64,000 bases of DNA from Sphingomonas asaccharolytica NBRC 15499 (GCF_001598355.1 NZ_BCYU01000010.1:1-64000), one strand, 5' to 3'. Shown: positions 42,981-52,625, counted from the stretch's first letter. Notes: a model not told the origin generated them from the letters alone. Numbers and translations: made by a program.

Positions 42981-45541
42981 GCATCCCGCTGATCCTGCTC
43001 GCCTTGCTTGGGCCCGATCCCGACGCGGTGGCCAAGGCGGTCGATACGATGACCGTAGTGGAGAAGGCGGCGCAGCTCCAGAATACCGCCCCCGCCGATG
43101 CCGAGGCCGGACTTCCCGCTTATGACTGGTGGAATGAGGGGCTGCATGGGCTGGCGCGCGACGGCGACGCCACCGTCTTTCCCCAGGCGATCGGGTTGGC
43201 CGCGACCTGGGATACCGATCTGATGCAGCGCGTCGGCGACGTGGTATCGACCGAGGCGCGCGCCAAGTTCAACGCCCGCCCGATCGGCGCCGACCGGCGC
43301 ATCTACGAAGGGCTGACGATCTGGTCGCCCAATATCAACATCTTCCGCGATCCGCGCTGGGGTCGCGGCCAGGAGACCTATGGCGAGGACCCGTATCTGA
43401 CCGGGCATCTCGGCGTGGCGTTCATCCAGGGCCTCCAAGGCCCCGATCCCGCGCACCCCAAGGTGATCGCCACCCCCAAGCATTTCGTGGTGCATAGCGG
43501 CCCCGAGGCCGGGCGCGACAGCTTCGACGTCGACCCGAGTCCACAGGACATGGAATCGACCTATCTGCCCGCGTTCCGTCTGGCGGTGACCGAGGGCAAG
43601 GCGCGGTCGCTGATGTGCGCGTACAACGCGATCCACGGCGTTCCGGTCTGTGCGCAGCCGTCGCTGATGATCGACCGTCTACGCGGCGATTGGGGTTTCA
43701 AGGGCTTCACGGTGTCCGACTGCGACGCCGTCGCCAACATCAATCTCTTCCACCATTACCGGCTCGACACGGCGGCGGCGGCTGCCGCGGCGATCAAGGG
43801 CGGCACCGACCTCAATTGCGGATCGGCCTATGCCGCCTTGCCTCAGGCGGTGAAGCGCGGATTGGTGAGCGAGGCCGAGATCGACACCGCGCTCGTCCGC
43901 GCGCTGTCCGCGCGGCAGGCGCTCGGCACCGTATTCGGCGCCGCCAGCCCCTGGAACCGGATTTCGCCGGATGCTGTCGGCACGCCCGCGCATCGCGCGC
44001 TGGCGCTGGAGGCGGCGCGCAAAGCGATCGTATTGCTCAAGAACGATGCGGGCCGGCTGCCGCTCGTGGCCGGCAGTCGCGTTGCCGTGATCGGCGCCGA
44101 CGCCGACGATCTCAACATCCTCGAAGCCAATTACCACGGCACGGCGGTCGATCCGGTAACGCCGCTGGAAGGCATCCGCCGCCAGTTCGGCGCGGCGAAC
44201 GTACGCTATGCCCAGGGCTCGACATTGGTCGACGGCGCGCCTGTGCTGGTACCCGAAACAGCGTTCATGACGGACGGCCAACCCGGGCTGAAAGCGGAAT
44301 ATTTCGCGAGCGCCACGGTGACCGGCACGCCGGTGGCGGTGCGCCGGGACCGGCGGATCGACTTCAACTATACGCGCGCCGCGCCGCTCGCTCAGCTCGA
44401 CGCCAAGGGTTTCGCGGTACGCTGGACAGGGTCGCTGGTGCCACCAGGCTCCGGGCGCTACACGCTGGCGATCGACATTCCCGCCTGCTGGAAGGATTGC
44501 TCGGCGCACGACGCCGTCCGGCTGTGGATCGACGGCAAGCCGCTCCATCAGGGGCCGCTTGGCAAGGGACGCGTCGAAATTCCGTTCACGAGCGATGGGC
44601 GACGTCACGATTTCCGCCTCGAACTCGATCATCATGGGGAGGATGAGGGGATCAGGTTGCTCTGGGTCCCGCCCGCGGAACCCCTGCTCGAACAGGCGAT
44701 CGCCGCTGCACGCGAGTCCGACGTGGTGGTCGCCGTGCTCGGCCTCTCGCCCGATCTCGAAGGCGAGGCGTTGCCGGTGAGCGTGCCCGGCTTTGTCGGT
44801 GGCGACCGGACCGATATCGCCTTGCCGGCGGCGCAGCAGCGCTTGCTCCAGGCGCTGCGCGATACGGGCAAGCCGGTGGTGCTGGTCCTGACGAGCGGCA
44901 GCGCGGTCGCAGTGGATCCGGCGATGGCCGATGCGATCCTCGCCGCATGGTATCCGGGAGAAGCGGGCGGGACAGCCCTCGCCGAAACGCTGGCGGGGCT
45001 GAACAACCCGTCCGGGCGTCTGCCCGTGACCTTCTACAAATCGACCTCCGACCTGCCCGCATTCGTCGATTACGGGATGAAGGAGCGCACCTATCGCTTC
45101 TTCACCGGCACGCCGCTCTGGGGGTTTGGCTATGGTCTTAGCTATACGCACTTCGACTATGCGGGAGTGACGGCGAAAGCGATCGGCACCACCGCGCCGG
45201 TCGATGTGCGCGTCACGGTGCGCAACAGCGGCGGGAAGGCAGGCGAGGAGGTCGTGCAGGCCTATCTCGTGCCGCCGGCCGAAAAGGGCACGACGTTCAC
45301 GGGTCCCGTGCTGCAACGCCAGCTGGTCGCGTTCCGCCGCGTGGCGCTGGCCTCCGGCAAGGCCCAGACGCTGCGCTTCACGCTCGATTCGCGCAGCATC
45401 AGCACGGTTGCGCGCGATGGCACGCGTCGCGTCCTTCCGGGCAGCTATCGCCTTTGGGTAGGCGGCGGCCAGCCCGGCACGGCGCCTGGCCAATGGGTCG
45501 ATTTCACGCTCGGCGGGGAAGCGCAGACCTTGCCGAAATGA
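42977..45541 (+). CDS. Glycoside hydrolase family 3 enzyme with PA14 insert (beta-xylosidase/glucosidase type)
   Basis: 854 residues. The first GH3 domain has AYDWWNEGLHGLARDGDATV, WSPNINIFRDPRWGRGQETY, TPKHFVVHSGPEAGRDSFDV and nucleophile Asp at residue 248 (FTVSDCDAV). These segments are typical of the beta-xylosidase branch. A PA14-like domain (LKAEYFASATVTGTPVAVRR to RLLWVPP) is inserted in the second GH3 domain. A likely acid/base region is DLEGEALPVSVPGFVGGDRT. A C-terminal fibronectin III-like domain follows. Only a short N-terminal hydrophobic stretch is seen, so export is uncertain. ATGA overlap with the mannosidase gene. Exact sugar specificity cannot be read from sequence. Confidence 0.92.
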   Translation: MSIPLILLALLGPDPDAVAKAVDTMTVVEKAAQLQNTAPADAEAGLPAYDWWNEGLHGLARDGDATVFPQAIGLAATWDTDLMQRVGDVVSTEARAKFNARPIGADRRIYEGLTIWSPNINIFRDPRWGRGQETYGEDPYLTGHLGVAFIQGLQGPDPAHPKVIATPKHFVVHSGPEAGRDSFDVDPSPQDMESTYLPAFRLAVTEGKARSLMCAYNAIHGVPVCAQPSLMIDRLRGDWGFKGFTVSDCDAVANINLFHHYRLDTAAAAAAAIKGGTDLNCGSAYAALPQAVKRGLVSEAEIDTALVRALSARQALGTVFGAASPWNRISPDAVGTPAHRALALEAARKAIVLLKNDAGRLPLVAGSRVAVIGADADDLNILEANYHGTAVDPVTPLEGIRRQFGAANVRYAQGSTLVDGAPVLVPETAFMTDGQPGLKAEYFASATVTGTPVAVRRDRRIDFNYTRAAPLAQLDAKGFAVRWTGSLVPPGSGRYTLAIDIPACWKDCSAHDAVRLWIDGKPLHQGPLGKGRVEIPFTSDGRRHDFRLELDHHGEDEGIRLLWVPPAEPLLEQAIAAARESDVVVAVLGLSPDLEGEALPVSVPGFVGGDRTDIALPAAQQRLLQALRDTGKPVVLVLTSGSAVAVDPAMADAILAAWYPGEAGGTALAETLAGLNNPSGRLPVTFYKSTSDLPAFVDYGMKERTYRFFTGTPLWGFGYGLSYTHFDYAGVTAKAIGTTAPVDVRVTVRNSGGKAGEEVVQAYLVPPAEKGTTFTGPVLQRQLVAFRRVALASGKAQTLRFTLDSRSISTVARDGTRRVLPGSYRLWVGGGQPGTAPGQWVDFTLGGEAQTLPK

Positions 45542-45599
45542 TCGACCACCGCACTTTGTCGCGCCGGCTTCGGCCGCGCTCGCGCCTGAGAGGATCCGC

Positions 45600-47522
45600 A
45601 TGACCGAGTTTTCCCGGCGCAGCCTGATCGCGACCGGCCTGGCGGCCGGCGCCGTTCCCGCGGTTCCGGCAATCGCCGGCGCGCGTTCGCCCGCGCCCAA
45701 ACCCTTCGGCGCATTGCCCAGCCCGCGGCAGTGGCGCTGGCATGGCCGCGAGCAATATGCATTCGTCCATTTCTCCATCAACACCTTCACCGACAAGGAA
45801 TGGGGCTATGGCGACGAGGATCCCAAGCTCTTCAATCCCGGCGACTTCGACGCCGACCAGATCGTTGCCGCGGCGAAAGCAGGCGGGCTGGCGGGGCTGA
45901 TCCTCACCGCCAAACATCATGACGGCTTCTGCCTGTGGCCGACCAGGCTCACCGAGCATTGCATCCGCAACAGTGCCTATAAGGCCGGCCAGGGCGACAT
46001 CGTGCGCGAGATGGCGGACGCCTGCCGTCGCGCGAGACTGCCGTTCGGCCTCTATCTCTCGCCCTGGGACCGCAACCATGCCGATTATGGCCGCCCCGCT
46101 TATGTCGACTATTATCGCGCCCAGCTGACCGAATTGTGCACGCGCTACGGCGCGCTGTTCGAAGTCTGGTTCGATGGCGCCAATGGCGGCGACGGCTATT
46201 ATGGCGGCGCGCGCGAAACGCGGAAGATCGACGCGCCGCGCTATTACGACTGGCCGTCGATCGTCGCCCTGGTCCACAAGCTCCAGCCCGATGCGTGCAC
46301 GTTCGATCCGCTGGGTGCCGATATCCGCTGGGTGGGCAATGAGGACGGCGTTGCGGGCGACCCGTGCTGGCCGACCATGCCCAACGAGCCCTATGACCAG
46401 AAGAACGGCAATGCCGGGGTGCGCGGCGGGGCGATCTGGTGGCCCGCGGAGACCGACGTGTCGATCCGTCCCGGCTGGTTCTACCATGCCGACGAGGATT
46501 CCAAGGTCAAAAGCCCCGAACGGCTGATCCGGCTCTACGACGAGTCGGTGGGGCGGGGCACCAATCTCAACCTCAACATCCCGCCCGATCGCCGCGGGCG
46601 GATCCCCGATCAGGATGTGCGGATCCTCAAATCGTTCGGCGACGCTGTCCGCGCGACCTTCGCCCGCGACCTCGCGCAGGGGGCGGTCGCGCATGCCAGC
46701 CACAGCCGCGGGCCTGGTTTCGAGCCGGCGCGCGTGCTCGATGGCGATCGCGAGAGCTATTGGGCAAGTCCTGACGGCGTGGTCAGCCCGACGCTGACGC
46801 TCGATCTTAAACCGGGGACGCGCTTCGATGTGATCCGCCTGCGCGAATATCTGCCGCTCGGTGTGCGGGTGACGCGCTTCGCGGTCGATGCGGAGATCGA
46901 CGGCGCCTGGCGCACGCTTGCCGAGCATGACTGCATCTCGGCGCAGCGCGTGATCCGCCTCGGCGCGCCGATCGCGCCGCGCCGCGTGCGGCTCCGCGTG
47001 CTGGACGCGCCAGCCTGTCCGGCGATCGGCGAGTTCGCATTGTTCCGTGCGGTCGCGCCGGTGCCGGTGCCGGCGATCGTCTCGAGCGATCCTAATGTGC
47101 TCGACGTGGCCAAGTGGAAGATCGTGTCGGCCAGCGCGCCCGGTGCGGAGAGATTGCTCGACAACGACGCGGCGACGATCTGGGTGCAGGCCAGCCCGGC
47201 GCCGGGTGTGCCCGCGCGGGTGACGATCGACCTGGGCGAGGATACCAATCTCGCCGGATTTAGCCTCACCCCTTCGCGTCAGGTGATGACCGATGCGGCG
47301 CCACCCAAGGGCTATATGGCCGAGACGAGCCTCGACAATACCAATTGGGAACCAGCGGCGGCGGGCGAATTCGCCAATATCGCCTATGCACTGTCCACGC
47401 AGCGAATCGCTTTCGCGAGAACGCGCCGCGCCCGCTATCTGCGGCTAACTTTTGCCGAAGCGGCTGTGCCGGCAGCAAAGCTTGCGGTTGCGGGCATAGG
47501 CGGTTTTGTCGCGCGTCCATAG
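45600..47522 (+). CDS. Glycoside hydrolase family 29 alpha-L-fucosidase
   Basis: 640 residues; removes alpha-L-fucose. Twin-arginine-type signal FSRRSLIATGLAAGAVPAVP. Catalytic barrel: FVHFSINTFTDKEWGYGDED, LILTAKHHDGFCLWPTRLTE, GLYLSPWDRNHADYG and nucleophile Asp at residue 192 (FEVWFDGANGG). LNLNIPPDRRGRIPD closes the barrel. Two discoidin-like (F5/8 C, CBM32-type) beta-sandwich regions follow (about 355-490 and 500-640), unusual only in their number. 58 bases after the GH3 gene, on the same strand. Confidence 0.92.
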   Translation: MTEFSRRSLIATGLAAGAVPAVPAIAGARSPAPKPFGALPSPRQWRWHGREQYAFVHFSINTFTDKEWGYGDEDPKLFNPGDFDADQIVAAAKAGGLAGLILTAKHHDGFCLWPTRLTEHCIRNSAYKAGQGDIVREMADACRRARLPFGLYLSPWDRNHADYGRPAYVDYYRAQLTELCTRYGALFEVWFDGANGGDGYYGGARETRKIDAPRYYDWPSIVALVHKLQPDACTFDPLGADIRWVGNEDGVAGDPCWPTMPNEPYDQKNGNAGVRGGAIWWPAETDVSIRPGWFYHADEDSKVKSPERLIRLYDESVGRGTNLNLNIPPDRRGRIPDQDVRILKSFGDAVRATFARDLAQGAVAHASHSRGPGFEPARVLDGDRESYWASPDGVVSPTLTLDLKPGTRFDVIRLREYLPLGVRVTRFAVDAEIDGAWRTLAEHDCISAQRVIRLGAPIAPRRVRLRVLDAPACPAIGEFALFRAVAPVPVPAIVSSDPNVLDVAKWKIVSASAPGAERLLDNDAATIWVQASPAPGVPARVTIDLGEDTNLAGFSLTPSRQVMTDAAPPKGYMAETSLDNTNWEPAAAGEFANIAYALSTQRIAFARTRRARYLRLTFAEAAVPAAKLAVAGIGGFVARP

Positions 47523-48058
47523 CGCCGAACGCTCCGCAAGCCGAACTCCATCGGATCGGCTTCCCAACCCTTTGAATAATGGCGCGACTGACGGTCCTGT
47601 GAGGGGGCGCGGCTGCGCTTCCGTGCGACCATCAGGGGCGAGTTGGTATGCAAGTGGTGCGAAAATGATAAACCAAAGTAATTTTTGGTATTGAATTGAG
47701 TTTTTATATATGAGAAATTCTGTCGCACGCGGAAACGGGTTTCCGAGGACGAATGGGGCGTTTGAGCCTCTGGCAGGTCGCGAAGGATCTGGGATTGATA
47801 GCGATGGGGATGTCTCGCTGCGGCGTATTTGACTTCGGACTTACCGGAGCCGCTGCGACTCTCGCGCGGCCCGCACGGCGCGCCATCGTCTCGATCTTTG
47901 AGCCTCACAGGCAGACGAGCGCCTATGCGTTCGGGCGCGGCCTAGCCTTTGCAATGACCGGCCTAGCAGGGGGCACGTAAGTCCAAGCCGCCGAGAGCCT
48001 AAAGGGCACGGTGGAACGAAGTGATCGTCAGGGATCGAGAAACAAGAGGGATTTAGTC
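47523..48058 (+). promoter_or_regulatory. Long AT-rich leader of the TonB-dependent receptor with two operator-like inverted repeats
   Basis: A 536-base gap with no convincing gene. An AT-rich tract (47661-47720) is unlike the surroundings. It includes the inverted repeat ACCAAA-N6-TTTGGT (47672-47689) and TATATA (47705-47710). A second inverted repeat, CGGAAAC-GG-GTTTCCG (47730-47745), has the look of a LacI-family operator. TTGGTAT occurs at 47643 and within 47685-47691, and also in the GH20 upstream region (37924-37930). The remainder could be a long 5' untranslated region. Confidence 0.5.
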
Positions 48059-51000
48059 ATGCGTTTGCACAAGCTGTTATTGAGCACCACCTGCGCCGCC
48101 GGCCTGTTCGCCGTACCTGCGATGGCACAGGAGGCGGCCAATCCGCCGGCGCCCGAAACCGCGCCGACCAACAATGTCGACATCATCGTCACCGGCAGCC
48201 GTATCACCCGCCCCAATACCAGCGCCGCTGCGCCGGTCACGTCGGTCACTTCCGACGCGATTCGCGCCCAGGCCGCGGTCAATATCGAGGAAGTGCTGAA
48301 CCGCCTTCCGCAGGTCGCGCCGGACAGCCAGCAGAACTACCAGGATTCGGACGGCCGCCAGCGCGTCAAGCTCCGCAACCTGGGCTTCGAGCGCACGCTC
48401 ACGCTGATCGACGGCAAGCGCGCCGGGACGATGAACGGCGTCGACCTCAACATGATCCCGACCGCGCTGATCGAGCGTGTCGACGTCCTGACCGGCGGCG
48501 CCTCGGCGGTCTATGGCTCGGACGCGGTCGCCGGCGTCGTCAATTTCATCATGAAGGACGACTTCACGGGCATCCAGCTCAACGCGAATTACAATTTATA
48601 CGCGCATCAGAACAAACCCGGCCTGATCTCGCAGGTCGCCAGCCAATATGGCTTCGCCCAACCGGCCCGCGGTCTCGCCACCGACGGCGGTCGCGCCGAT
48701 TTGTCGCTGACCGCGGGTACCAAGCTGTTCAACGATCGCTTCCACATCTCGGGCTATGTCAATTACCGCAAGGCCAACCTCGTTCCCTATGACGCGCGCG
48801 AGACTTCGGGCTGCCAGCTGGTGGAGGCCGTCAAGGACGGCCCGCTGACCTGCTCGACCTCGACCTACAGCTATAACGGCTATGTGTCGCCGCTGAGCGG
48901 GCCCAACGCCGGCAACGCTTATGTGAACAATCCGAACGGCACCCGCACCTTCGTTCCGTTTTCGACCGCGGTGGCCGCCAACCCCTATTCGGACTATTCC
49001 TTCCAGCGCGCTAACGAACGCTGGAATGCGGGCGGCTTCGCCTCGTTCAAGATCTCCGACGCCGCGGAAATCTATAGCAGCGCGATGTGGTTCCGCGACA
49101 AGTCGGTCAACGGCTTTCCGGCGCGGATCTACAGTTACACGGCCTTCGGCTCGACGCCCTATCAGGTCAATTGCAACAACCCCTACCTCTCCGCCTCGCA
49201 GTCGCAGGTGATCTGCGGCGCGCAGGCGGGAACCAGCGCCATGGTACCGGTCGAGCTCCGCTACCGCTTTGCCGGCGTGCCCGATCTCGACGACCGCTAT
49301 ATGAACGAGGGGCTGCGCCTCACCGGCGGTATCCGCGGCCAGATCGCCAAGGGGTGGAGCTACGACGTCGGTGGCGTCTATGCGCGCAACCAGCAGGACT
49401 ATAGCTGGTCCTTCCCGTCCATCGACCGCGTCAACAACGCGCTCAATGTCGTCAACGTCAATGGCGTGCCGACCTGCGCGTCGGGAACGGCGGACGGGTG
49501 TCTCCCGCTCGATCCGTTCAGCTCGCTCTCGCCGGTCAACAATATCGGCGTGTTCAACTATCTGGTGAACGGCAGCTACGGCACCCAGAGCACGGTGAAC
49601 CGCCTCTACAACGTCGTCGCGACGGTGCAGGGCGACCTGGGGACCTATGGCATCAAGAGCCCCTGGGCCGACCAAGGCTTGGCGATCGCGTTCAGCGCCG
49701 AATATCGCAAGGACGAGCTGGAGAGCACCGCCGACGCGCTGTGGCGCGCCAATATGGGCGGTACCGACCAGAACCTCTCCCAACATGTCTGGGAAGGCAT
49801 GGTCGAGGTCCAGGCCCCGATCGCGCAGCACAAGCCGTTCGGCGATCTCTTGCAGGTGAACGGCGCGTTCCGCCTCTCGAAATATAGCAGCAACCCGAAC
49901 ACCTTCTCGACGTGGAAGGCGGAAGCATTGTGGGCGCCGATCCCGGACATCACGTTCCGCGGGTCGATCAACCGCGCGCAACGTGCGCCGACCGTGGTCG
50001 AGGCGTTCCAGGGCAGCAACATCAGCTACGACCGCATCACGACCGCTTATAACGACATTTGCGGGCCAACCCCGATCGGCACCACGACGGATCCCAATAC
50101 CGGTCAGCAGATTCCGATCTATGGCGCTCCCCAAGCGTCGCAAGCGGTCTGCGCCGCCACCGGCCTGCCCGCCAATCTGTACGGCAGCCCCACCTTGCTG
50201 TGCCCGACCGATGTCGGCTGCACCGTACGGCGCGGCGGCTTCACGGTGAATCCTGAAACGGCCTATACCAAGACCCTCGGCGTTGTGCTGAAGCCGCGCT
50301 TCCTGCCCGGCCTGACCGTCTCGGTCGATCGCTTCGTGATCAATCTCAACGACTCGATCGGCTATAACGACTATGACTATTTCTCGAACGGCTGCCTTGC
50401 TACCGGCAGCCAATTCTTCTGTCAGATGTTCGTACGCAACGCCAACGGCACGCTCTACAGCACCCCGTCGACCAATCCGACGACCGGCTTCCTGCGCGGC
50501 GGTACGACCAATTATTATAAGAGCAAGTCGCACGGCTGGGATTTCCAGGGCCAATATGCGCTGTCGCTGGGCGGCGCGGGACGGCTGGATTTCGACTTTA
50601 CCGGCTCGTTGACCACGCTGGCCGGCGGTCAGGATTCGCCGATCCTGCCGAAATATAATTGCGCCGGCTATTATGGCGGCGGCTGCGGTCAGCTGATCCC
50701 CAAATGGTCGCATGAACTGCGGGCGACCTATACGACCAACGACAAGTTCTTCAGCGCTTCGGTGAACTGGCGCCACTTGGGACCACTCACCAACGTGACG
50801 AACTCGGGCGATCCGGCGCTCGGCTGGACGCCGGAGGGTGTGCGCACGACCTTCTATCGGATCCCGGCGTACGACTATATTGATCTGGCGCTCAGCTTCC
50901 GGGTCACCAAGGCGTATTCGTTCCGGGTTTCGGCGAACAACCTGTTCGACCGGACCCCGCCGATCCTGCCGAATTCCTACAATTACGGCCTGTCGCGCAG

Positions 51001-51070
51001 CAACACGCTGTCGGCGCGCTACGACTCGCTCGGCCGCCAGGTCGCCGTTGGAGTGACTCTCAACTTCTAA
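48059..51070 (+). CDS. TonB-dependent outer-membrane receptor
   Basis: 1003 residues; TonB-energised import across the outer membrane, here presumably of glycans. Signal peptide LHKLLLSTTCAAGLFAVPAMAQ, then the TonB-box-like DIIVTGSRITRP (residues 41-52). The plug domain follows (NIEEVLNRLPQVAPDS; RVDVLTGGASAVYGSDAVAG; VVNFIMKDDF). A large beta-barrel ends in aromatic F (QVAVGVTLNF), with DRTPP and LSARYDSLGRQ near the end. Two cysteine-bearing extracellular-loop candidates occur (CQLVEAVKDGPLTC; CNNPYLSASQSQVIC). The ATG at 48059 follows AAGAGGG; a longer frame from 48011 adds polar residues before the signal. Confidence 0.93.
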   Translation: MRLHKLLLSTTCAAGLFAVPAMAQEAANPPAPETAPTNNVDIIVTGSRITRPNTSAAAPVTSVTSDAIRAQAAVNIEEVLNRLPQVAPDSQQNYQDSDGRQRVKLRNLGFERTLTLIDGKRAGTMNGVDLNMIPTALIERVDVLTGGASAVYGSDAVAGVVNFIMKDDFTGIQLNANYNLYAHQNKPGLISQVASQYGFAQPARGLATDGGRADLSLTAGTKLFNDRFHISGYVNYRKANLVPYDARETSGCQLVEAVKDGPLTCSTSTYSYNGYVSPLSGPNAGNAYVNNPNGTRTFVPFSTAVAANPYSDYSFQRANERWNAGGFASFKISDAAEIYSSAMWFRDKSVNGFPARIYSYTAFGSTPYQVNCNNPYLSASQSQVICGAQAGTSAMVPVELRYRFAGVPDLDDRYMNEGLRLTGGIRGQIAKGWSYDVGGVYARNQQDYSWSFPSIDRVNNALNVVNVNGVPTCASGTADGCLPLDPFSSLSPVNNIGVFNYLVNGSYGTQSTVNRLYNVVATVQGDLGTYGIKSPWADQGLAIAFSAEYRKDELESTADALWRANMGGTDQNLSQHVWEGMVEVQAPIAQHKPFGDLLQVNGAFRLSKYSSNPNTFSTWKAEALWAPIPDITFRGSINRAQRAPTVVEAFQGSNISYDRITTAYNDICGPTPIGTTTDPNTGQQIPIYGAPQASQAVCAATGLPANLYGSPTLLCPTDVGCTVRRGGFTVNPETAYTKTLGVVLKPRFLPGLTVSVDRFVINLNDSIGYNDYDYFSNGCLATGSQFFCQMFVRNANGTLYSTPSTNPTTGFLRGGTTNYYKSKSHGWDFQGQYALSLGGAGRLDFDFTGSLTTLAGGQDSPILPKYNCAGYYGGGCGQLIPKWSHELRATYTTNDKFFSASVNWRHLGPLTNVTNSGDPALGWTPEGVRTTFYRIPAYDYIDLALSFRVTKAYSFRVSANNLFDRTPPILPNSYNYGLSRSNTLSARYDSLGRQVAVGVTLNF

Positions 51071-51100
51071 CCCTTCCCTCCACCCCTGGAGGACTCCACT

Positions 51101-51135
51101 GAGCCCGCCTCTTCGAGGCGGGCTCTTTTTTTTTT
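51101..51135 (+). terminator. Rho-independent terminator of the receptor gene
   Basis: Perfect 11-bp stem GAGCCCGCCTC (51101-51111), loop TTC, then GAGGCGGGCTC (51115-51125) followed by ten T residues. Confidence 0.95.
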
Positions 51136-51170
51136 CATTTCGGTGTTGTGCAAACGCAGAGGTTGGATCT

Positions 51171-51198
51171 GTTGCGCAGCCGGCTGCGTCTGCGCAAC
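51171..51198 (-). terminator. Hairpin downstream of the type I secretion operon
   Basis: Perfect 9-bp arms GTTGCGCAG (51171-51179) and CTGCGCAAC (51190-51198), about 33 bases past the adaptor stop on the minus strand. No T-run on that strand, so the role is uncertain. Confidence 0.35.
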
Positions 51199-51230
51199 AT
51201 GTCTCCCCTCCCGCCAGAGGGGAAAAGGCG

Positions 51231-52625
51231 TCAGCGCTCCCGCGCGGCCGTCGTGCGGATCTCGTCGATCGGGCTCAGCAGATAGGAGGCAAGCGAACGG
51301 CGACCGGTGCGGATGTCGGCAGTGACTGCCATGCCGGGGGTAAGGGCGACCGTCCTACCGTCCCGCTGGATCGTCGCACGGTCCAGCGCGACCCGCGCGG
51401 TGTAGATCAGTCCGCGTTTCTCGTCCTGTATCGCGTCCGAGCTGATCTGCTCGAGCCTGCCCTGCACGGCGCCATAGCGCGTGAAGGGAAAGGCCTCGAT
51501 CTTGAGCGCGACCGGTTGGCCGGGGCCGACGAAGCCGACATCCTTGTTGGCGATCGCCACTTCGGCGACCAGCTTCCCGCGCACGGGCACGATCACCATG
51601 ATCGGCTTGGCCGCCTCGACGACACCGCCGACGGTGTGGACGGCCAGTTGCGTGACCGTGCCGTCGACCGGACTGACCAGGCGCTGGAGGCTGCTGCGTT
51701 TGGTGGCCTTGGTCAGCTCCTCCTTGCGCAGCCGCGCGTCGCTCTCGGCCTTGGCGAGATCGGCGAGGACGCCGGCGCGCGCCTCGGCGGTGGATTGACT
51801 CGAATTGCCGCCGGCCACCGCGATCTGCGCCTCCGCCTTGCGCGCGGTGGCGAGAGCGGCGTCGCGGTCGCGCGCGGCGCTGAGGCGTTGGCGGCGCATC
51901 TCGATTACGCGCAGCTTCGAGACATAGCCTTTTTCGAGCAGTTTCTCGTTGGCGGCGATCTGCTCGTCGAGCAGCGGCAGGGTCTCGGTGAGCTTGGCCG
52001 CCTCGATCTGCGCCTCGGCACGGGCGGCGCGGGCGACCTGGGTGTCGGCGGCGTGCGTCCGGCCGGACGCCTGGATCTCGGCAAGCTGGGCGCGGGCGAG
52101 CGCGATCTGGGTGGCGGCGACGTCGGGTGTGGTCCCGGCGGGCGGGGTGAATCGCAGACCCTGGCCGTCAACCGCGGAAAGCACAGCACGCAGTCGCGCG
52201 GCGTCTAGCATGGCGGTTTCCAGCGCTCTGCTAGCTTGCGCCGTGTCGGCATCCGAAACGGTGGGATCGAACTCGACCAGCGGCTGGCCGGCGCGGACGC
52301 TCTGGCCGTCGCGGACCAATATGGCGTGGACGATCCCGGCCGCGCCGGGCTGGATCAGCTTGACGTCGTCGGCGGGCACCAGCTTGCCGGGCGCCGAGGC
52401 GACGACATCGACCTGGCCAAGGACCAGCCAGAGCAGCGCGACGACGAACAGGCCGAGCAAGAGCCAGGCCGTGATCCGCGCGGTCGGCGACACGGGGCGC
52501 TCGACCACTTCGAGCGCGGCGGTAAGAAAGTCGACCTCCTCGGTGCGTAGAACCCGGCGTGACCGCGCGCGCTCATTGTCGAGCGCGTCACGAGCGGCAG
52601 TCCAGTGACGGGTGAGCGCGTTCAT
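51231..52625 (-). CDS. Type I secretion HlyD-family periplasmic adaptor
   Basis: 464-residue membrane-fusion protein bridging the ABC transporter and a TolC-like outer-membrane channel. The cytoplasmic N-terminus and one membrane segment (TARITAWLLLGLFVVALLWL) are followed by a lipoyl-like half (VDVVASAPGKLVPADDVKLI), a long Ala-rich coiled-coil hairpin (about 120-300) and the second lipoyl/beta-barrel region (LVSPVDGTVTQLAVHTVGGV). The C-terminal GMAVTADIRTGRRSLASYLL is the HlyD signature. ATGA overlap with the ABC gene. No TolC gene is seen in the window. Confidence 0.93.
   Translation of the reverse strand: MNALTRHWTAARDALDNERARSRRVLRTEEVDFLTAALEVVERPVSPTARITAWLLLGLFVVALLWLVLGQVDVVASAPGKLVPADDVKLIQPGAAGIVHAILVRDGQSVRAGQPLVEFDPTVSDADTAQASRALETAMLDAARLRAVLSAVDGQGLRFTPPAGTTPDVAATQIALARAQLAEIQASGRTHAADTQVARAARAEAQIEAAKLTETLPLLDEQIAANEKLLEKGYVSKLRVIEMRRQRLSAARDRDAALATARKAEAQIAVAGGNSSQSTAEARAGVLADLAKAESDARLRKEELTKATKRSSLQRLVSPVDGTVTQLAVHTVGGVVEAAKPIMVIVPVRGKLVAEVAIANKDVGFVGPGQPVALKIEAFPFTRYGAVQGRLEQISSDAIQDEKRGLIYTARVALDRATIQRDGRTVALTPGMAVTADIRTGRRSLASYLLSPIDEIRTTAARER

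Noticed and set aside
43679-45796. 705-codon open frame on the minus strand
   Set aside because: Antisense of the GH3 gene; no motifs.
47753-47980. 75-codon open frame in the receptor leader
   Set aside because: No clear ribosome-binding site or domain and overlaps the likely promoter or leader region; too weak to call.
48596-50776. 726-codon open frame on the minus strand
   Set aside because: Antisense of the TonB-dependent receptor; low-complexity composition.
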